Positions 35,922 to 45,800 are shown, numbered from the stretch's first letter. The stretch: 64,000 nucleotides of DNA from Methylobacterium aquaticum (GCF_016804325.1 NZ_CP043627.1:5129001-5193000), one strand, 5' to 3'. Notes: generated by a model from the letters alone, not told the origin. Made by a program: numbers and translations.

Positions 35922-36467
35922 ATGGCCCGGATCGGCTACGCCCGCGTCTCCACCCTCGACCAGGACCTCACCGTGCAGCTCGCCGCCCTCAAGGCGGCTG
36001 GTTGCGACATCATCCGGTCCGAGAAGGTGTCCGGCTCCTCGACCATCGGCCGTGACGAGCTGCGTACCGTGCTGGCCTTCGTGCGCGCGGGTGACACACT
36101 GGTGGTCACCCGCGTCGACCGCTTGGCGCGCTCGATCGGCGACCTCCAGGACATCGTGCGTGAGTTGAGAGGGAAGGGGGCCGGGCTGCTCGCCACCGAG
36201 CAGCCAATCGACACCTCGACCGCCGCCGGTAAGGCCTTCCTCGACATGCTCGGGGTCTTTGCCGAGTTCGAGACAAACCTCAGGCGCGAGCGCCAGGCTG
36301 AGGGGATCGCAAAGGCGAAAGCAGCCGGCGTCTACAAGCGGGCGCGCACGGTCGATCTGGAAGCCGTGCGCCGTCTGGCGGAAGAGGGAGTTGGCGCCTC
36401 GGCGATCGCCCGGCGATTGGGGATCGGTCGGGCGAGCGTCTACCGGGTGCTCAAGGCCGCGCCGTAG
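35922..36467 (+). CDS. Serine recombinase (resolvase/invertase family)
   Basis: A 181-residue small serine recombinase. The N-terminal MARIGYARVSTLDQDLTVQLAAL carries the nucleophilic serine at residue 10. VVTRVDRLARSIGDLQDIV holds the catalytic arginines, and MLGVFAEFETNLRRERQAEGI starts the long E helix. The C-terminal helix-turn-helix reads VGASAIARRLGIGRASVYRVL. Length and order are those of Tn3-type resolvases and Pin-type invertases. ATG 35922 is the conserved start. The two upstream palindromes are its likely recombination sites; no Tn3 transposase is present. Confidence 0.9.
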   Translation: MARIGYARVSTLDQDLTVQLAALKAAGCDIIRSEKVSGSSTIGRDELRTVLAFVRAGDTLVVTRVDRLARSIGDLQDIVRELRGKGAGLLATEQPIDTSTAAGKAFLDMLGVFAEFETNLRRERQAEGIAKAKAAGVYKRARTVDLEAVRRLAEEGVGASAIARRLGIGRASVYRVLKAAP

Positions 36468-36489
36468 CCAGAACTCCTCTCGTTGCAGG

Positions 36490-37026
36490 CTATCTAAGCC
36501 GGAATACGAGCCCGGTCCCGCCATCCCCATTGAGATCCGTCTCCCTGCGAACGGCGGCGACCCACCGCTTGGCAGCGGCGATCGCCTTTTCACGGGACGC
36601 GAACCGCTTATCTAAGTGCTTCGCTTCAAACGCCGCCCATTTAGTGCGGTCCAGACCGCAACTGAGATGATGCCCGCGATATACGCCGTCCGGATCGAAG
36701 CCCATCTGCCAATTTTTCAGCAAGATGCACCAGCCACCAGGCTGTACCGGCTCAAGAGGGTTGTGATTACCGTCCGTTACATAAACATCGACACTGCCAC
36801 CAGCATGTAAGCCAGAGCCTACATAATAACGGATCCGCAATGAAAGCTTGATAATAACGATTTCGTCTATTGTGCTATTGCAAGCTTCTTCAAGCTCTTC
36901 TAAAGAAGCAAGAGATGTGAGGTTGCCGATCCCCTCTTCATCAAGATATTTCAAGGCTGCCGCATTTTTGAACGGAGCATCTACAAAAATATAACCAGTT
37001 GCGGTATGAATTCTGAAATGTCTCAT
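36490..37026 (-). CDS. Hypothetical protein, accessory
   Basis: A 178-residue protein with no recognised domain. The N-terminal half is acidic (ALKYLDEEGIGNLTSLASLEELEEACN). The middle has YYVGSGLHAGGSVDVYVTDGNHNP and GGWCILLKNWQMGFDPDG. A basic tail follows (FASREKAIAAAKRWVAAVRRETD), which could bind nucleic acid. Codon use and a lower GC content differ from the core genome, indicating a transferred gene. It is convergent with the serine recombinase, whose stop is 22 bases away. Confidence 0.6.
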   Translation of the reverse strand: MRHFRIHTATGYIFVDAPFKNAAALKYLDEEGIGNLTSLASLEELEEACNSTIDEIVIIKLSLRIRYYVGSGLHAGGSVDVYVTDGNHNPLEPVQPGGWCILLKNWQMGFDPDGVYRGHHLSCGLDRTKWAAFEAKHLDKRFASREKAIAAAKRWVAAVRRETDLNGDGGTGLVFRLR

Positions 37027-37072
37027 TGATAAATCTCCGATCGCGGTTAGGGCTCGAATAATCGGGACGGTC

Positions 37073-37269
37073 TCAAGCTGGGATGGTAGCCGTGAGCGCG
37101 GCCTCGATCAGGCCGGAGCGTGTTACGCCCCGCGCCTCTGCGACCTCGTCGGCTTGCCGCAAGAGCCCCTTGTCTATCGTGATGTTGATCCGTACCCGCT
37201 CGCCCGTCCGCGCCCGCGGGGTGATGAGCTGCAACGTCGCCCCCTGCCGTTCCTCGGCCAATTCAGGAT
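37073..37269 (-). pseudogene. HicB-type antitoxin remnant, 5-prime truncated by IS21
   Basis: The C-terminal ribbon-helix-helix part of a HicB-like antitoxin: ERVRINITIDKGLLRQADEVAEARGVTRSGLIEAAL, ending at 37073. The normal N-terminal HicB domain is missing because the frame runs directly into the IS21 end at 37270. A 62-residue product from TTG 37261 is possible but would be DNA-binding only. No HicA toxin is present on either side. Confidence 0.65.
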
Positions 37270-37384
37270 TGTGATTAGGCGTGGAATAAGGACCCCGTTT
37301 CCGGGGTGATCGGCGTCCAAACGGGACCCCCAGGATACTTCATCCAGACTGCCTCCCGCATTCGGAACGGGAGGCTCGCGGAGG

Positions 37385-38884
37385 ATGTTGGTCGTGGAGA
37401 CGGTCGCGAAGATCCGCCGCGCGTACTTCGTGCAGCATAAGCCGATCAAGCAGATCTGCCGGGAGCTGAAGCTCTCCCGCAAGGTCGTCAGGAAGGTGAT
37501 CCGCTCGGAGGCAACTGCCTTCCGCTACACCCGCAGCGTCCAGCCTGCACCCAAGCTCTGGCCCTGGCGCGACGAGCTCGACCGGATGCTGGCGGCCAAT
37601 ACGGGGAAGCCGGCGCGGGAGCGGCTGACGCTGACCCGTATCTTCGAGGCGCTGCGGGGGCTCGGCTACGAGGGCGGCTATGATGCCGTCCGCCGCTACG
37701 CCAAGACGTGGAAGCGCCAGCAGGCCAGCGTGACGGCTCCCGCCTTCGTGCCACTCGCCTTCGCCCCGGGTGAGGCCTACCAGTTCGACTGGAGCCACGA
37801 GATCGTGCTGATCGCCGGCGTCACCACGACGGTCAAGGTCGCCCACGTCCGGCTCTGCCACTCGCGCATGCTGTTCGTGCGGGCCTATCCGCGCGAGAGC
37901 CAGGAGATGGTCTTCGACGCCCACGACCGGGCGTTCGCCTTCTTCCGCGGCACCTGCCAGCGGGGCATCTACGACAACATGAAGACCGCGGTCGAGACGA
38001 TCTTCGTCGGGCGCGAGCGCGCCTACAACCGCCGCTTCCTGCAGATGTGCTCGCACTACCTCGTCGAGCCCGTGGCCTGCACGCCCGCGTCAGGCTGGGA
38101 GAAGGGGCAGGTCGAGAACCAGGTCGGGCTGGTGCGCGAGCGCCTGTTCACCCCGCGCGTCCGGGTGAGAAGCTACGACGAGCTCAACGCCCTGCTGCTC
38201 GACGGGGTCGTCGCCTACGCCAAGGCCCACCCGCATCCCGAGCAGCGCGAACTGACGATCTGGCAGGCCTTCGAAGCCGAACGGGGAGCCCTGGTCCCCT
38301 ACGCCGGACGCTTCGACGGCTTCCACGCCGTCCCGGCGGCCGTGTCCTCGACCTGCCTGGTGCGCTTCGACAACAACAAGTACTCGGTCATGGCCTCGGC
38401 CATCGGTCGCCCGGTCGAGGTGCGCGCCTATGCCGAGCGCATCGAGATCCGCCAGGACGGACGCGTCGTCGCCGAGCACCCGCGGGCCTTCGGACGCGGC
38501 CAGACGGTGTTCGACCCCTGGCACTACGTCCCCGTGCTCGCCCGCAAGCCCGGCGCGCTGCGCAACGGCGCACCGTTCAAGGACTGGGTCCTGCCCGCCG
38601 CCCTCGAACGGATCCGCCGCAAGCTCGCCGGCAGCGCCGACGGCGACCGCCAGATGGTCGAGATCCTCACCGCCGTGCTCGGCGACGGCCTCTCCGCGGT
38701 CGAAGCGGCCAGCGCCGAGGCGCTGCGCGAGGGCGTGCACTCGGCCGACGTGGTGCTCAACATCCTGGCCCGCCAGCGGGAGCCGCCCGCGCCCGTCTCG
38801 CTGCTGACGCCCGAGAGCCTGCGGCTGCGCCACGAGCCGGTCGCCGACTGTGCCCGCTACGACAGCCTGAGGAGAGCCCCATGA
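37385..38884 (+). CDS. istA: IS21 transposase IstA
   Basis: A 499-residue DDE transposase. N-terminal helix-turn-helix: [24 protein letters not shown]. Catalytic core: D in [14 protein letters not shown] in [13 protein letters not shown] in [16 protein letters not shown] beta-barrel Mu-type C-domain follows ([26 protein letters not shown]). It overlaps istB by four bases (ATGA), the usual coupled arrangement. Appears intact. Confidence 0.93.
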   Translation: MLVVETVAKIRRAYFVQHKPIKQICRELKLSRKVVRKVIRSEATAFRYTRSVQPAPKLWPWRDELDRMLAANTGKPARERLTLTRIFEALRGLGYEGGYDAVRRYAKTWKRQQASVTAPAFVPLAFAPGEAYQFDWSHEIVLIAGVTTTVKVAHVRLCHSRMLFVRAYPRESQEMVFDAHDRAFAFFRGTCQRGIYDNMKTAVETIFVGRERAYNRRFLQMCSHYLVEPVACTPASGWEKGQVENQVGLVRERLFTPRVRVRSYDELNALLLDGVVAYAKAHPHPEQRELTIWQAFEAERGALVPYAGRFDGFHAVPAAVSSTCLVRFDNNKYSVMASAIGRPVEVRAYAERIEIRQDGRVVAEHPRAFGRGQTVFDPWHYVPVLARKPGALRNGAPFKDWVLPAALERIRRKLAGSADGDRQMVEILTAVLGDGLSAVEAASAEALREGVHSADVVLNILARQREPPAPVSLLTPESLRLRHEPVADCARYDSLRRAP

Positions 38885-39615
38885 TGGAACGTCAGCAGAT
38901 CCTCGCCACCATGGGCGAGCTGAAGCTGTTCGGGATGAAGGCGGCCTACGACGAGATCATCAAGGTCGCCCTCAAGCGCAGCCACGAACCGCAGCAGATC
39001 GTCGGCGACCTGTTGCAGGCCGAGATCAGCGAGAAGCAGACGCGCTCGATCCGCTACCAGATGACGATTGCCAAGCTGCCCCTGGCCAAGGACCTCGCCG
39101 AGTTCGCCTTTGCCGGGACGCCGATCAACGAAGGTCTGGTGCGCGACCTCTGCGGCGGCGAGTTCCTGGCCCACCAGCGCAACGTCGTGCTGGTGGGCGG
39201 CACCGGCACGGGCAAGACGCACCTGGCCATCGCGGTCGCCCGGTCGTGCATCCGGGACGGGGCGCGGGCCCGGTTCTACAACGTGGTCGACCTCGTCAAC
39301 CGGCTCGAGGCCGAGGCGCGAGCCGGCCGGCAGGGCCGCATCGCCGACCACCTCGCCCGGCCCGACCTGGTGGTGCTGGACGAACTCGGCTACCTGCCGT
39401 TCGCGCAGTCGGGCGGTCAGCTGCTGTTCCACCTGATCAGCCGGCTCTACGAGACCACCTCGATCGTGGTGACGACCAACCTGGCGTTCGGGGAGTGGCC
39501 GAGCGTGTTTGCCGGCGACGCCAAGATGACGACGGCACTGCTCGATCGGCTGACCCACCACTGCGAGATCGTCGAGACCGGCAACGAGAGCTGGCGCTTC
39601 AAGAACCGGGCGTGA
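38881..39615 (+). CDS. istB: IS21 helper ATPase IstB
   Basis: A 244-residue AAA+ ATPase that selects target DNA and stimulates IstA. N-terminal [20 protein letters not shown] is the IstB leader domain. Walker A is [16 protein letters not shown] (about residues 102-117), Walker B is [13 protein letters not shown], and sensor motif is [20 protein letters not shown] 38881 overlaps the istA stop. Full length and apparently intact, so the element can be active. Confidence 0.95.
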   Translation: MMERQQILATMGELKLFGMKAAYDEIIKVALKRSHEPQQIVGDLLQAEISEKQTRSIRYQMTIAKLPLAKDLAEFAFAGTPINEGLVRDLCGGEFLAHQRNVVLVGGTGTGKTHLAIAVARSCIRDGARARFYNVVDLVNRLEAEARAGRQGRIADHLARPDLVVLDELGYLPFAQSGGQLLFHLISRLYETTSIVVTTNLAFGEWPSVFAGDAKMTTALLDRLTHHCEIVETGNESWRFKNRA

Positions 39616-39768
39616 GGGCGGCCTGTGCGCGGCTCATCCTGGCCCCCTGCTCAGCCCGGCTGCGCCACCCCGACCCGCTTCGCCGGGCTGAGCAGGGGCG
39701 TCGCGCATGCTCAACAAGGGGGCCCGATTGGACGCCGATCAGGGGTCCCGTTCCGATGCCGTTTGACA

Positions 39769-39985
39769 GGAACGCCAGATCGCCCTGGTGAAGCTCCATG
39801 TGGAGCGCGGGACTGCGACGGTTGCTGCGGCACGCGCCGCAGCAGGTGTTGCTCCGACTGGCGAGGGCGACCCGCAGGAAGAGCTGTTCCGCCGCATCGT
39901 CTCGAACTGGGGCAAGCTCGACGCCAAGGGGCGCCGCCGCTTCCTCGACCATGCCGGCCTCATGCAGAAGCAGGACCGCGCATGA
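39769..39985 (+). pseudogene. Phage gene fragment before the Mu-type transposase, 5-prime cut by IS21
   Basis: The frame is open from the IS21 edge: ERQIALVKLHVERGTATVAAARAAAGV ... QEELFRRIVSNWGKLDAKGRRRFLDHAGLMQKQDRA. It ends in TGA overlapping the ATG of the transposase gene (ATGA), so it was translationally coupled to it. Its upstream part has been removed by the IS21 junction. A product from GTG 39788 would have 65 residues. Family not recognised; small regulator-like proteins often precede muA. Confidence 0.5.
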
Positions 39986-41108
39986 AGCTCTGGCTCAGCG
40001 CGGCGGAGATTGCAGATCTCGGTCTGCCGGGCCTCCCGGCGACCAAGCGCAACATCAATGCCCTGGCCGAGAGCCAGGACTGGAGCGCCCGCACGGGCCT
40101 CTGCCGCCGCCGGGCCAGCGCCGGAGGCGGCGTGAAATACCACCTCGATCTCCTGCCGCCAGAAGCGCGATAGGCCTATATCAGCCGCTTCGTCGCCGAG
40201 GTCGTTCCTTTGTTGGCGCAGCGGGCGGCCGAAGCCGAGCCCCAGGCTGCAGCCCTGCGGGCAGACGCGGCTGAGGCGCGGGATGCCCGCCTGGCTATCC
40301 TGGCCGCTGCCGACCAATTCCAGCGTCAAGCTTCTCTGCCACGACGCCATGCCGATCTGCGCTTCGTGGAGGAAGTGCTGGCCGGGCGGGCCGACCTGCC
40401 CGAGTGGATGCGCCAATCCGCATCGCGGCTCTCCCTGCGTACGCTTCAGCGCTGGGGGGCAGAAGCCAAGGCGGGCCGGACAGCGAGCCTCGCCGTCGAT
40501 CAGGGCGCCCGCCGCCGCGGTACCGGCATCATGGACAGCGCCGAGAGCGGTCAGGTGCGCGTGTTCACTCTCGCGCTCATCGCTCATCAACCACACCTTT
40601 CCGCCGATCACATCCGCGGCCTTCTGCTGGCCCGTTTCGGCGAAACGGTCGAGGTGATGCGGGCCGGCGGCGTGGTCGAGCGGGTGCCGCTCCCGCCCAT
40701 GCGTACCGTTCAAGAGGCCTTGAAGCGCTGGAAGGAGACCGAGAAGGTCCACCTCACCGCCATCACCAACCCGGATGGGTTCAAGAGCCGGTTCCGCGCT
40801 TCGGGCTCCAACACCGATCACGGCATCGTCCGTCCGAACCAGCTCTGGCAGATCGACGCCAGCCCGATGGATGCGCTCTGCGTCGACGGTCGCCATTCGG
40901 TCTACCTGGCGCTCGACATCTACACCCGGCGCATCGTCGTCTACGTCTCGCGCATCCCGCAGGCCGAGGCGGTCGGCCTGATGCTGCGCCGGGCGATCCT
41001 CGCCTGGGGCGTGCCGGAGCGGACCAAGACCGACAACGCTAGCGACTTCACGCCGAAGTCATTCCAGCGCCTTCTTGCCCATCTCGCCATCGAGCGCGAG
41101 CTGTCAAA
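39982..41108 (+). pseudogene. Mu-type phage transposase (MuA-like), nonsense codon and 3-prime deletion
   Basis: The N-terminal winged-helix part reads MKLWLSAAEIADLGLPGLPATKRNINALAE, then TAG at 40171-40173 after LLPPEAR, and the same frame resumes AYISRFVAEVVPLL. The catalytic core keeps the first two acidic residues (LWQIDASPMDALCVDG and RTKTDNASDFTPKSF). The sequence leaves family similarity after LAIERELS at about 41106, before the third acidic residue (E) would appear, and passes into phage tail sequence. MuA normally has about 660 residues. The gene is dead. Confidence 0.8.
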
Positions 41109-41720
41109 GGCAACGGGCAGGTCCAGGTCCATCCCGACATCGCGAAGCGGGCGGTCCCGGGCGGATACCTGCTGCGCTGGAACCAGAGCGTCATCGACTT
41201 CGCGACCCAGCTCGCCGAGGAGAACGGCGGCGTGGTCAAGCCGCTCGACGGCCGTATCCTGATCCTCAAGCGCGGCTCGGGCGAGAGTGCGAGCGGTCAG
41301 GCGCTGCCCACGATCCAGATGCCCTTCGAAGAGAATTACTCGTTCGACTACGAGCTGGAGCCGCGGTTCGAGTACCAGAAGGTCTCGGCGAGCTACCTCG
41401 ATAACGACAAGGGTACCCTCGAGCGCGAGGAAAAGAGCGGCGGCAGCGGCAAGGCGGGCGATGCGTTGCCGCATCCCGCGCAGTCGAAGGATGCCGCCAA
41501 GGCCCTGGCCGATGCGGCGGCGCAGGAGTGGAGTTCAGCGAATGAGCAAGGCTTGTTCACCAAGGCGGGCGACCCAACTGCGGTGTCGGGGGCGCCCGTC
41601 CAATGCACCGGGTTCGGCACGCCGATCGACGAGGCCAAATTGGAGGCTGTCGTGGTCACCCACGACATCGTGCCGAACGTTGGCTGCACCACCTCCGTCG
41701 AGACGGAGGCGATGGCATGA
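41109..41720 (+). pseudogene. Phage late control protein D (tail hub), 5-prime deleted
   Basis: From about 41109 the frame reads GNGQVQVHPDIAKRAVPGG, then WNQSVIDFATQLAEENGGVV, KPLDGRILILKRGSGESASG and an end AVVVTHDIVPNVGCTTSVETEAMA. The order fits the C-terminal half of P2-type gpD, a tail-spike-hub protein. The N-terminal half is missing because of the deletion that joins it to muA. An initiation codon in place (ATG/GTG 41232) would give only 162 residues. Confidence 0.7.
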
Positions 41721-42117
41721 AGACCCTGTGCGCGATCGGTCGAGCGCAGCTCGTCGTCTCGGCCTCAACCCGCAGCGGATCGGCACCGAGAGCGAGGCGC
41801 GCGTTCCCGGCACGCCGACCTGGGTCGATATGGACTACCAGGCGACCGGTCTGGGCGAGGCGCGGACCCGGCTCGAGGCCGTGACGTTCCCGCACGTGAT
41901 CGGGGGGCTCGACGCCGTCGAGTGGCTCCAGCGCCATCACGAGAGCGAGGAGGCGGTGAACTATTACCGCCTGCGCGGCAACTACCTCGGCCGCATGCAG
42001 GGCCTCGTGCGCATCCGGCACCTCTACATCGACGAAACGCACCTCCACCCCTTCGACGGCGTCGGCCGCCGCGTCGGCGTCGAGATGGACCTGGTCTACG
42101 TGGGAGGCCGGCGGTGA
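41717..42117 (+). pseudogene. Phage tail protein gpU-like, frameshifted near 41757-41762
   Basis: Starts MKTLCAIGRAQLVVS at ATG 41717, then needs a one-base shift (around GTCGTCTCGGCC) into the frame LNPQRIGTESEARVPGTPTWVDMDYQATGLGEARTRL ... VIGGLDAVEWLQRHHE ... GVGRRVGVEMDLVYVGGRR. The rebuilt protein of about 133 residues has the pattern of the P2 gpU tail-completion family. The start overlaps the gpD stop (ATGA). As written the ATG frame ends after about 55 residues. Confidence 0.65.
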
Positions 42118-42329
42118 TGGTCTACGAGGTCCAGACCGATCGGGAGCGCATCGATCGGATTGCAGGCCGGCTCTACGGCACGGCCACCGGCGGCACGGTC
42201 GAGGCGCTGCTTGCTGCCAACCCAGGGCTCGCCGCGGAAGGGGCCTATCTCGTGCGCGGTCGCAAGATCCGCGTCCCTGCGAAGCCTGCCACCACGCCGG
42301 ATCCGGCGCTGACCCGTCCCTGGGAGTAG
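42117..42329 (+). CDS. Phage tail protein X (LysM-like)
   Basis: A 70-residue protein: MVYEVQTDRERIDRIAGRLYGTATGGTVEALLAANPGLAAEG followed by LVRGRKIRVP. This is the P2 gpX pattern, a small LysM-type tail protein. ATG 42117 overlaps the gpU stop (TGATG). It is intact, unlike the two genes before it. Confidence 0.8.
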   Translation: MVYEVQTDRERIDRIAGRLYGTATGGTVEALLAANPGLAAEGAYLVRGRKIRVPAKPATTPDPALTRPWE

Positions 42330-42331
42330 TC

Positions 42332-42988
42332 ATGGCCGACGCGCTGCAAACCTACACCGTGACGGCGCTCGCGGGCGATCGCGTCGCCGGCATCCTTCAC
42401 GCCGGGGTCGGCTCGACGGTCGAACTCACGCCCTTCGCGGCTGCCTACGAGCTGATCCAGGGCAACTTGGTCCCTGACGGCACGGCCCTCCCGACGCCGC
42501 AGGTGCCTGCGCTCGTCAGCGCGACCGATCTCGTCAGCGCCTTGCGCGGCGGCGGGGCCTACGATTTCCAGGTCGCGGAACTCACGCAGTACCTGCTCGC
42601 CGTGATGGTCGCCCCGATCGTGGAGGCGGCGCGCCAGCAGATCCTCGGGACCGTCGCGGCAGGCACCGTCGGCGAACGCCTGGCGAGCCTGGATTACGGC
42701 CTCGGCGCGGCCGAGGAGACCTTGCGTGGCTTGGCGCAGGCCGTCGTGCGCCTGCGGACGCAGGATATTTCCGGCCTCTCGGCCGATCTCACCGGTCTCG
42801 GCGACCGATTGGATCAGGTCGAGGCCAGTACGCTCGCCGCTGCCGCCCCGAGTTACGCGACCCAGGCGGCGGCGCTGGCCGCGCTGACCACCGCCCGTTG
42901 GGGGGTCGCCCGGATCGAGGGCCGCTTGTCGCTGTGGGCCAACGACGGCGGCGCGCTCGTCGACCTGCTCCAGCCTGGATCCTATTGA
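42332..42988 (+). CDS. Phage-associated hypothetical protein
   Basis: A 218-residue protein, two bases after gpX. Rich in alanine and leucine with long amphipathic stretches (AEETLRGLAQAVVRLRTQDISGLSADLTGLGDRLDQVEA), suggesting a helical, possibly coiled-coil structure. It ends WGVARIEGRLSLWANDGGALVDLLQPG. Position between tail protein X and a tailspike-like gene suggests a tail-fibre adaptor or structural role. No family recognised. Confidence 0.65.
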   Translation: MADALQTYTVTALAGDRVAGILHAGVGSTVELTPFAAAYELIQGNLVPDGTALPTPQVPALVSATDLVSALRGGGAYDFQVAELTQYLLAVMVAPIVEAARQQILGTVAAGTVGERLASLDYGLGAAEETLRGLAQAVVRLRTQDISGLSADLTGLGDRLDQVEASTLAAAAPSYATQAAALAALTTARWGVARIEGRLSLWANDGGALVDLLQPGSY

Positions 42989-42997
42989 GGCCCGCCC

Positions 42998-44638
42998 ATG
43001 CTTCGCTCCCGCACCTCTCTCGTTCTGGCTGCCCTGGTTGCTCCCGGTCCGGCCTGGGCCCTGGATGCGATCCAGTCCACGACTGTGTCGGGCCGCAACC
43101 CGCCGAGCGCGTTTTGCGCTGGAGCGTCGGCCGGCGGACTGTCGATCAACCGGGCCGACCGCACCATCACGCTGTGCAATCCCGATGGATCCCAGAATGT
43201 CACCACGCTCCTCAAGGCGCTGCCTTCCGGTCGGCGCGCGGTTGAGCAAGGTTACGGCGACGACCTGCTCGTGCGTGCGCGGGGCGGTTCCTCCACGCGG
43301 ACGCTGGACGCGATCCTGCACGATCAGCCTCTCTACCTGACCGCCTACGACGTGGTGTCGGGACAGCTCGCCGACGACGCGCTTCAGAGGGCGCTTGTCG
43401 ACTGCGGTACGACCGGGCGGCCCGTGCGTATCCCCGCCGGCGATTGGCGCTTCGTCAAGACGTCGGACTTTCCGACCGGCGTGGGCTCGAAGTGCCCTGG
43501 CGTCGAGGGCGAGGGCGCGGCAACCGTCTTGTCGATCCTCGATTACAACGGGCCCATCATTCGCGCGACGATCCAAGCTGGCGTCAGCATCAGCAATCGG
43601 ATCATCCGCGGCCTCAACACGCAAGGCCAATGGTCGAGCGCCTCGCCGGCCTACGATCAGACGGCCTTGATCGAGGTCGTGGGCGCGTCCGCCGGATGGT
43701 CTTACGGCCTGTTCCAGGACCTCGGCGGCTTCGCGATCAAGAATATCGTTCGGATCGCGACCGATGTCGCCGTCGACAAAGGCGACGGGCTCGAAAGCCA
43801 TAGCGGCTGGAACAGCTTTACCGGGCTTTACGGCGGCGTCGGATCTCAGGGTATCAGGCCGACTGATTTCGTGTCGTTCACGAAGGGGTCGAGTACCGGC
43901 AACACCTTCGCCGACCTGCGCGGCGGCGGTACGCGGTCGTTCTTCCGCTGCGAGGGCGTTGGCTACGCGTGCGGTGACATCGTCATGTCGGGTTATCAGT
44001 CGGGCGAGGGGCGCGTCCTCTCGATCGGCCCGGGCACCACATACAACCGCAACATCAGTCTCGACGGCCAGGTGGACGCGGGCTCTATCGAAGCTATGCA
44101 ATGGGATGGCGGCGCAACTCCGCCGTCGCGTCTCAAGGTCAAGGGCTCGATCGGCGGCTCTGCCCCGTGGGCGGGCCTGCCCCCAGTCAAGCATAGCGAG
44201 ATCCAGGACCTCGGTGGGTCTAGCTGGACGGCCGGGGGTCGGGTCGTCGGGTACGCCGGCACCGGCGCGCACACGGTCGAGCTGTGGACGATCATTCTCG
44301 CGCCGAACACGATGACGCGGTTCGAAGTCTCCCTGACCGGCCTGATCGGCGGGGTCGACGGCGGCGGCACCATTGCGACGATGGACGCGGCCTGCTCCTA
44401 CAACGCCATGGGCCGGGTCGTCGTATCATCCCCGGCAATCAAGATCGCTCCGAACAACTCGTCCACGCCTCCCGGGTGGCCGGCCTTTTCGACCGTCGTC
44501 GCCGCAGTGTCCGGGCGCTGCCAAGTCACCGTATCGGCGACGTGGACTGACGGCAACGCAGACACGACGCTCGATACAAACATCAACGCTCGCCATGGCG
44601 CCTTCAAAGTGGTCCGCGGCGCTAACGTCCCGCTCTGA
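42998..44638 (+). CDS. Tailspike-like beta-helix protein with signal-peptide-like N-terminus
   Basis: A 546-residue protein. Residues 1-22 (MLRSRTSLVLAALVAPGPAWA) look like a signal peptide. The rest is rich in G, S, T and N with short repeating strands (GVEGEGAATVLSILDYNGPIIRATIQAGVSISNRIIRG), the pattern of a pectate-lyase-type right-handed beta-helix. The C-terminal 120 residues (VELWTIILAPNTMTRFEVSLTGL) may be a trimerisation or receptor-binding part. In a prophage tail block it is most likely a tailspike; a signal peptide is unusual for that role. Confidence 0.6.
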   Translation: MLRSRTSLVLAALVAPGPAWALDAIQSTTVSGRNPPSAFCAGASAGGLSINRADRTITLCNPDGSQNVTTLLKALPSGRRAVEQGYGDDLLVRARGGSSTRTLDAILHDQPLYLTAYDVVSGQLADDALQRALVDCGTTGRPVRIPAGDWRFVKTSDFPTGVGSKCPGVEGEGAATVLSILDYNGPIIRATIQAGVSISNRIIRGLNTQGQWSSASPAYDQTALIEVVGASAGWSYGLFQDLGGFAIKNIVRIATDVAVDKGDGLESHSGWNSFTGLYGGVGSQGIRPTDFVSFTKGSSTGNTFADLRGGGTRSFFRCEGVGYACGDIVMSGYQSGEGRVLSIGPGTTYNRNISLDGQVDAGSIEAMQWDGGATPPSRLKVKGSIGGSAPWAGLPPVKHSEIQDLGGSSWTAGGRVVGYAGTGAHTVELWTIILAPNTMTRFEVSLTGLIGGVDGGGTIATMDAACSYNAMGRVVVSSPAIKIAPNNSSTPPGWPAFSTVVAAVSGRCQVTVSATWTDGNADTTLDTNINARHGAFKVVRGANVPL

Positions 44639-44661
44639 TCGATACTCGGAAAGGTTCAGTC

Positions 44662-45783
44662 ATGGGCGTAGTTCTACCCTTCGTCGTTGGCCCCAACGGG
44701 GAGCCCCGCCCACTCGGGTCGGGCGACATGCTCCCGGTAGGTGCGACGGCGCTTCCATCGCAGCCGCTCGCCCCGGCGGGAGGCGCCTATACGACCACAA
44801 CGAACGACACGACGGGAGTGCTCACGGTCGCGACAGGTGCCTCGAACGCGACCGTTACTCTCGTCGTCGCCTCGACAGCCGGCGACGGCGCAACGCAGGT
44901 CATCACCAAGGCCGATGCGGGGGCGGGGATCGTTATCGTTGTTGGAACCGGCGGCGTGCCGCTCGTGTGGCTGCCGCAGCAAGGCGACGTTGTGCGGCTG
45001 CGCTCGAACGGCTCGGCGTGGCAGGTCGTTCAAGCCCAGATTGCTTCATGGCTTCAGGTTGTCACGTCGTCGGGTCCGATTATTGCGCCGCCGTTTCTTA
45101 AGAGCCTGGACGTGACCGTATTTAAGGGTGGGACCGGCGGAAATAGCGGCGGGCGTCAGGCGACAACGGCGAGTAGGGCGGCCGTAAACGGAGGCGCCGG
45201 GGGGCTCGTGAAGCAACAGCGGATCACCGCCGCCCATTTCTATGCGCGCTATGCCCCCGGAGCCTCGATCCCATGCACCATTGATGCGGGCGGCGCAGGC
45301 GGCGCCAGCGTCACGACCGACAGCACGGCCGGCGCGGCTGGCGTCGGCGGCAGCGGCACGAGCTTTGGCAGTATCCTCTCCCTTTGGCGAACCGGAACAA
45401 CCGGCGTATCCACGACGATGACCGGCACCGGGGGCGCGTCCGGAGGGGCCGCCGCCAATTCGACCGCCACCGCCAACGGCGGGAATGGCGATATCCCGAT
45501 CGACCTCTACGACGTCAATCCCGGCCCGGTTGCCAGGAAGAATGGGACCGGCGACACCGCCAGCGCTCTCCCGACTGCTGGCGGACTGAACACGGCCGCA
45601 CCGCATCTTGGCGGTTCGGGCGGGGGCGGTGGCGCCTACATCTCCGGACAGGCCGGGGCGGATGGCGGTATTCCCGGCGGCGGCGGTGGTGCGGGCGCCC
45701 CCTCAGACACTGGCTACCCCTCCGGGAAGGGGGGCAATGGTGGGCGGGGCGAAATTCGTATCGCATGGAATTTCGCGTCGTGA
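44662..45783 (+). CDS. Glycine-rich phage tail-tip/fibre protein
   Basis: A 373-residue protein. Residues 1-130 form a beta-type head (GAYTTTTNDTTGVLTVATG ... GDVVRLRSNGSAWQVVQA). From about 160 on it is dominated by glycine runs (VFKGGTGGNSGG, GGAGGLVKQQ, GGSGGGGGAYISGQAG, GGGGGAGAP), ending with GRGEIRIAWNFAS. Long polyglycine tail-tip domains of this kind occur in phage adhesins. It begins 23 bases after the tailspike-like gene. Confidence 0.65.
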   Translation: MGVVLPFVVGPNGEPRPLGSGDMLPVGATALPSQPLAPAGGAYTTTTNDTTGVLTVATGASNATVTLVVASTAGDGATQVITKADAGAGIVIVVGTGGVPLVWLPQQGDVVRLRSNGSAWQVVQAQIASWLQVVTSSGPIIAPPFLKSLDVTVFKGGTGGNSGGRQATTASRAAVNGGAGGLVKQQRITAAHFYARYAPGASIPCTIDAGGAGGASVTTDSTAGAAGVGGSGTSFGSILSLWRTGTTGVSTTMTGTGGASGGAAANSTATANGGNGDIPIDLYDVNPGPVARKNGTGDTASALPTAGGLNTAAPHLGGSGGGGGAYISGQAGADGGIPGGGGGAGAPSDTGYPSGKGGNGGRGEIRIAWNFAS

Positions 45784-45800
45784 GCCCTGGGAGTTCCGCT

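Larger units (their letters stand above)
37270..39768 (+). mobile_element. IS21-family insertion sequence
   Basis: About 2.5 kb with imperfect inverted ends starting TGT and ending ACA. The first 27 bases of each end align (TGTGATTAGGCGTGG... against TGTCAAACGGCATCGG...), both leading into GGACCCC or GGGACCCC, and internal GATCGGCGTCCAA repeats occur at both ends. It encodes istA and istB. No matching target duplication is seen: flanks are GGAT on the left and GGAA on the right, and the interrupted genes differ (hicB remnant on the left, phage gene on the right). The element therefore marks a recombination junction. Confidence 0.88.

Noticed and set aside
35922..36467. A Tn3-family transposon around the serine recombinase
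   Set aside because: No tnpA gene and no 38-bp terminal inverted repeats were seen; the recombinase stands alone with its palindromes.
30280..39768. A composite transposon bounded by IS110 and IS21
   Set aside because: The two elements belong to different families with different mechanisms and cannot mobilise the DNA between them together.
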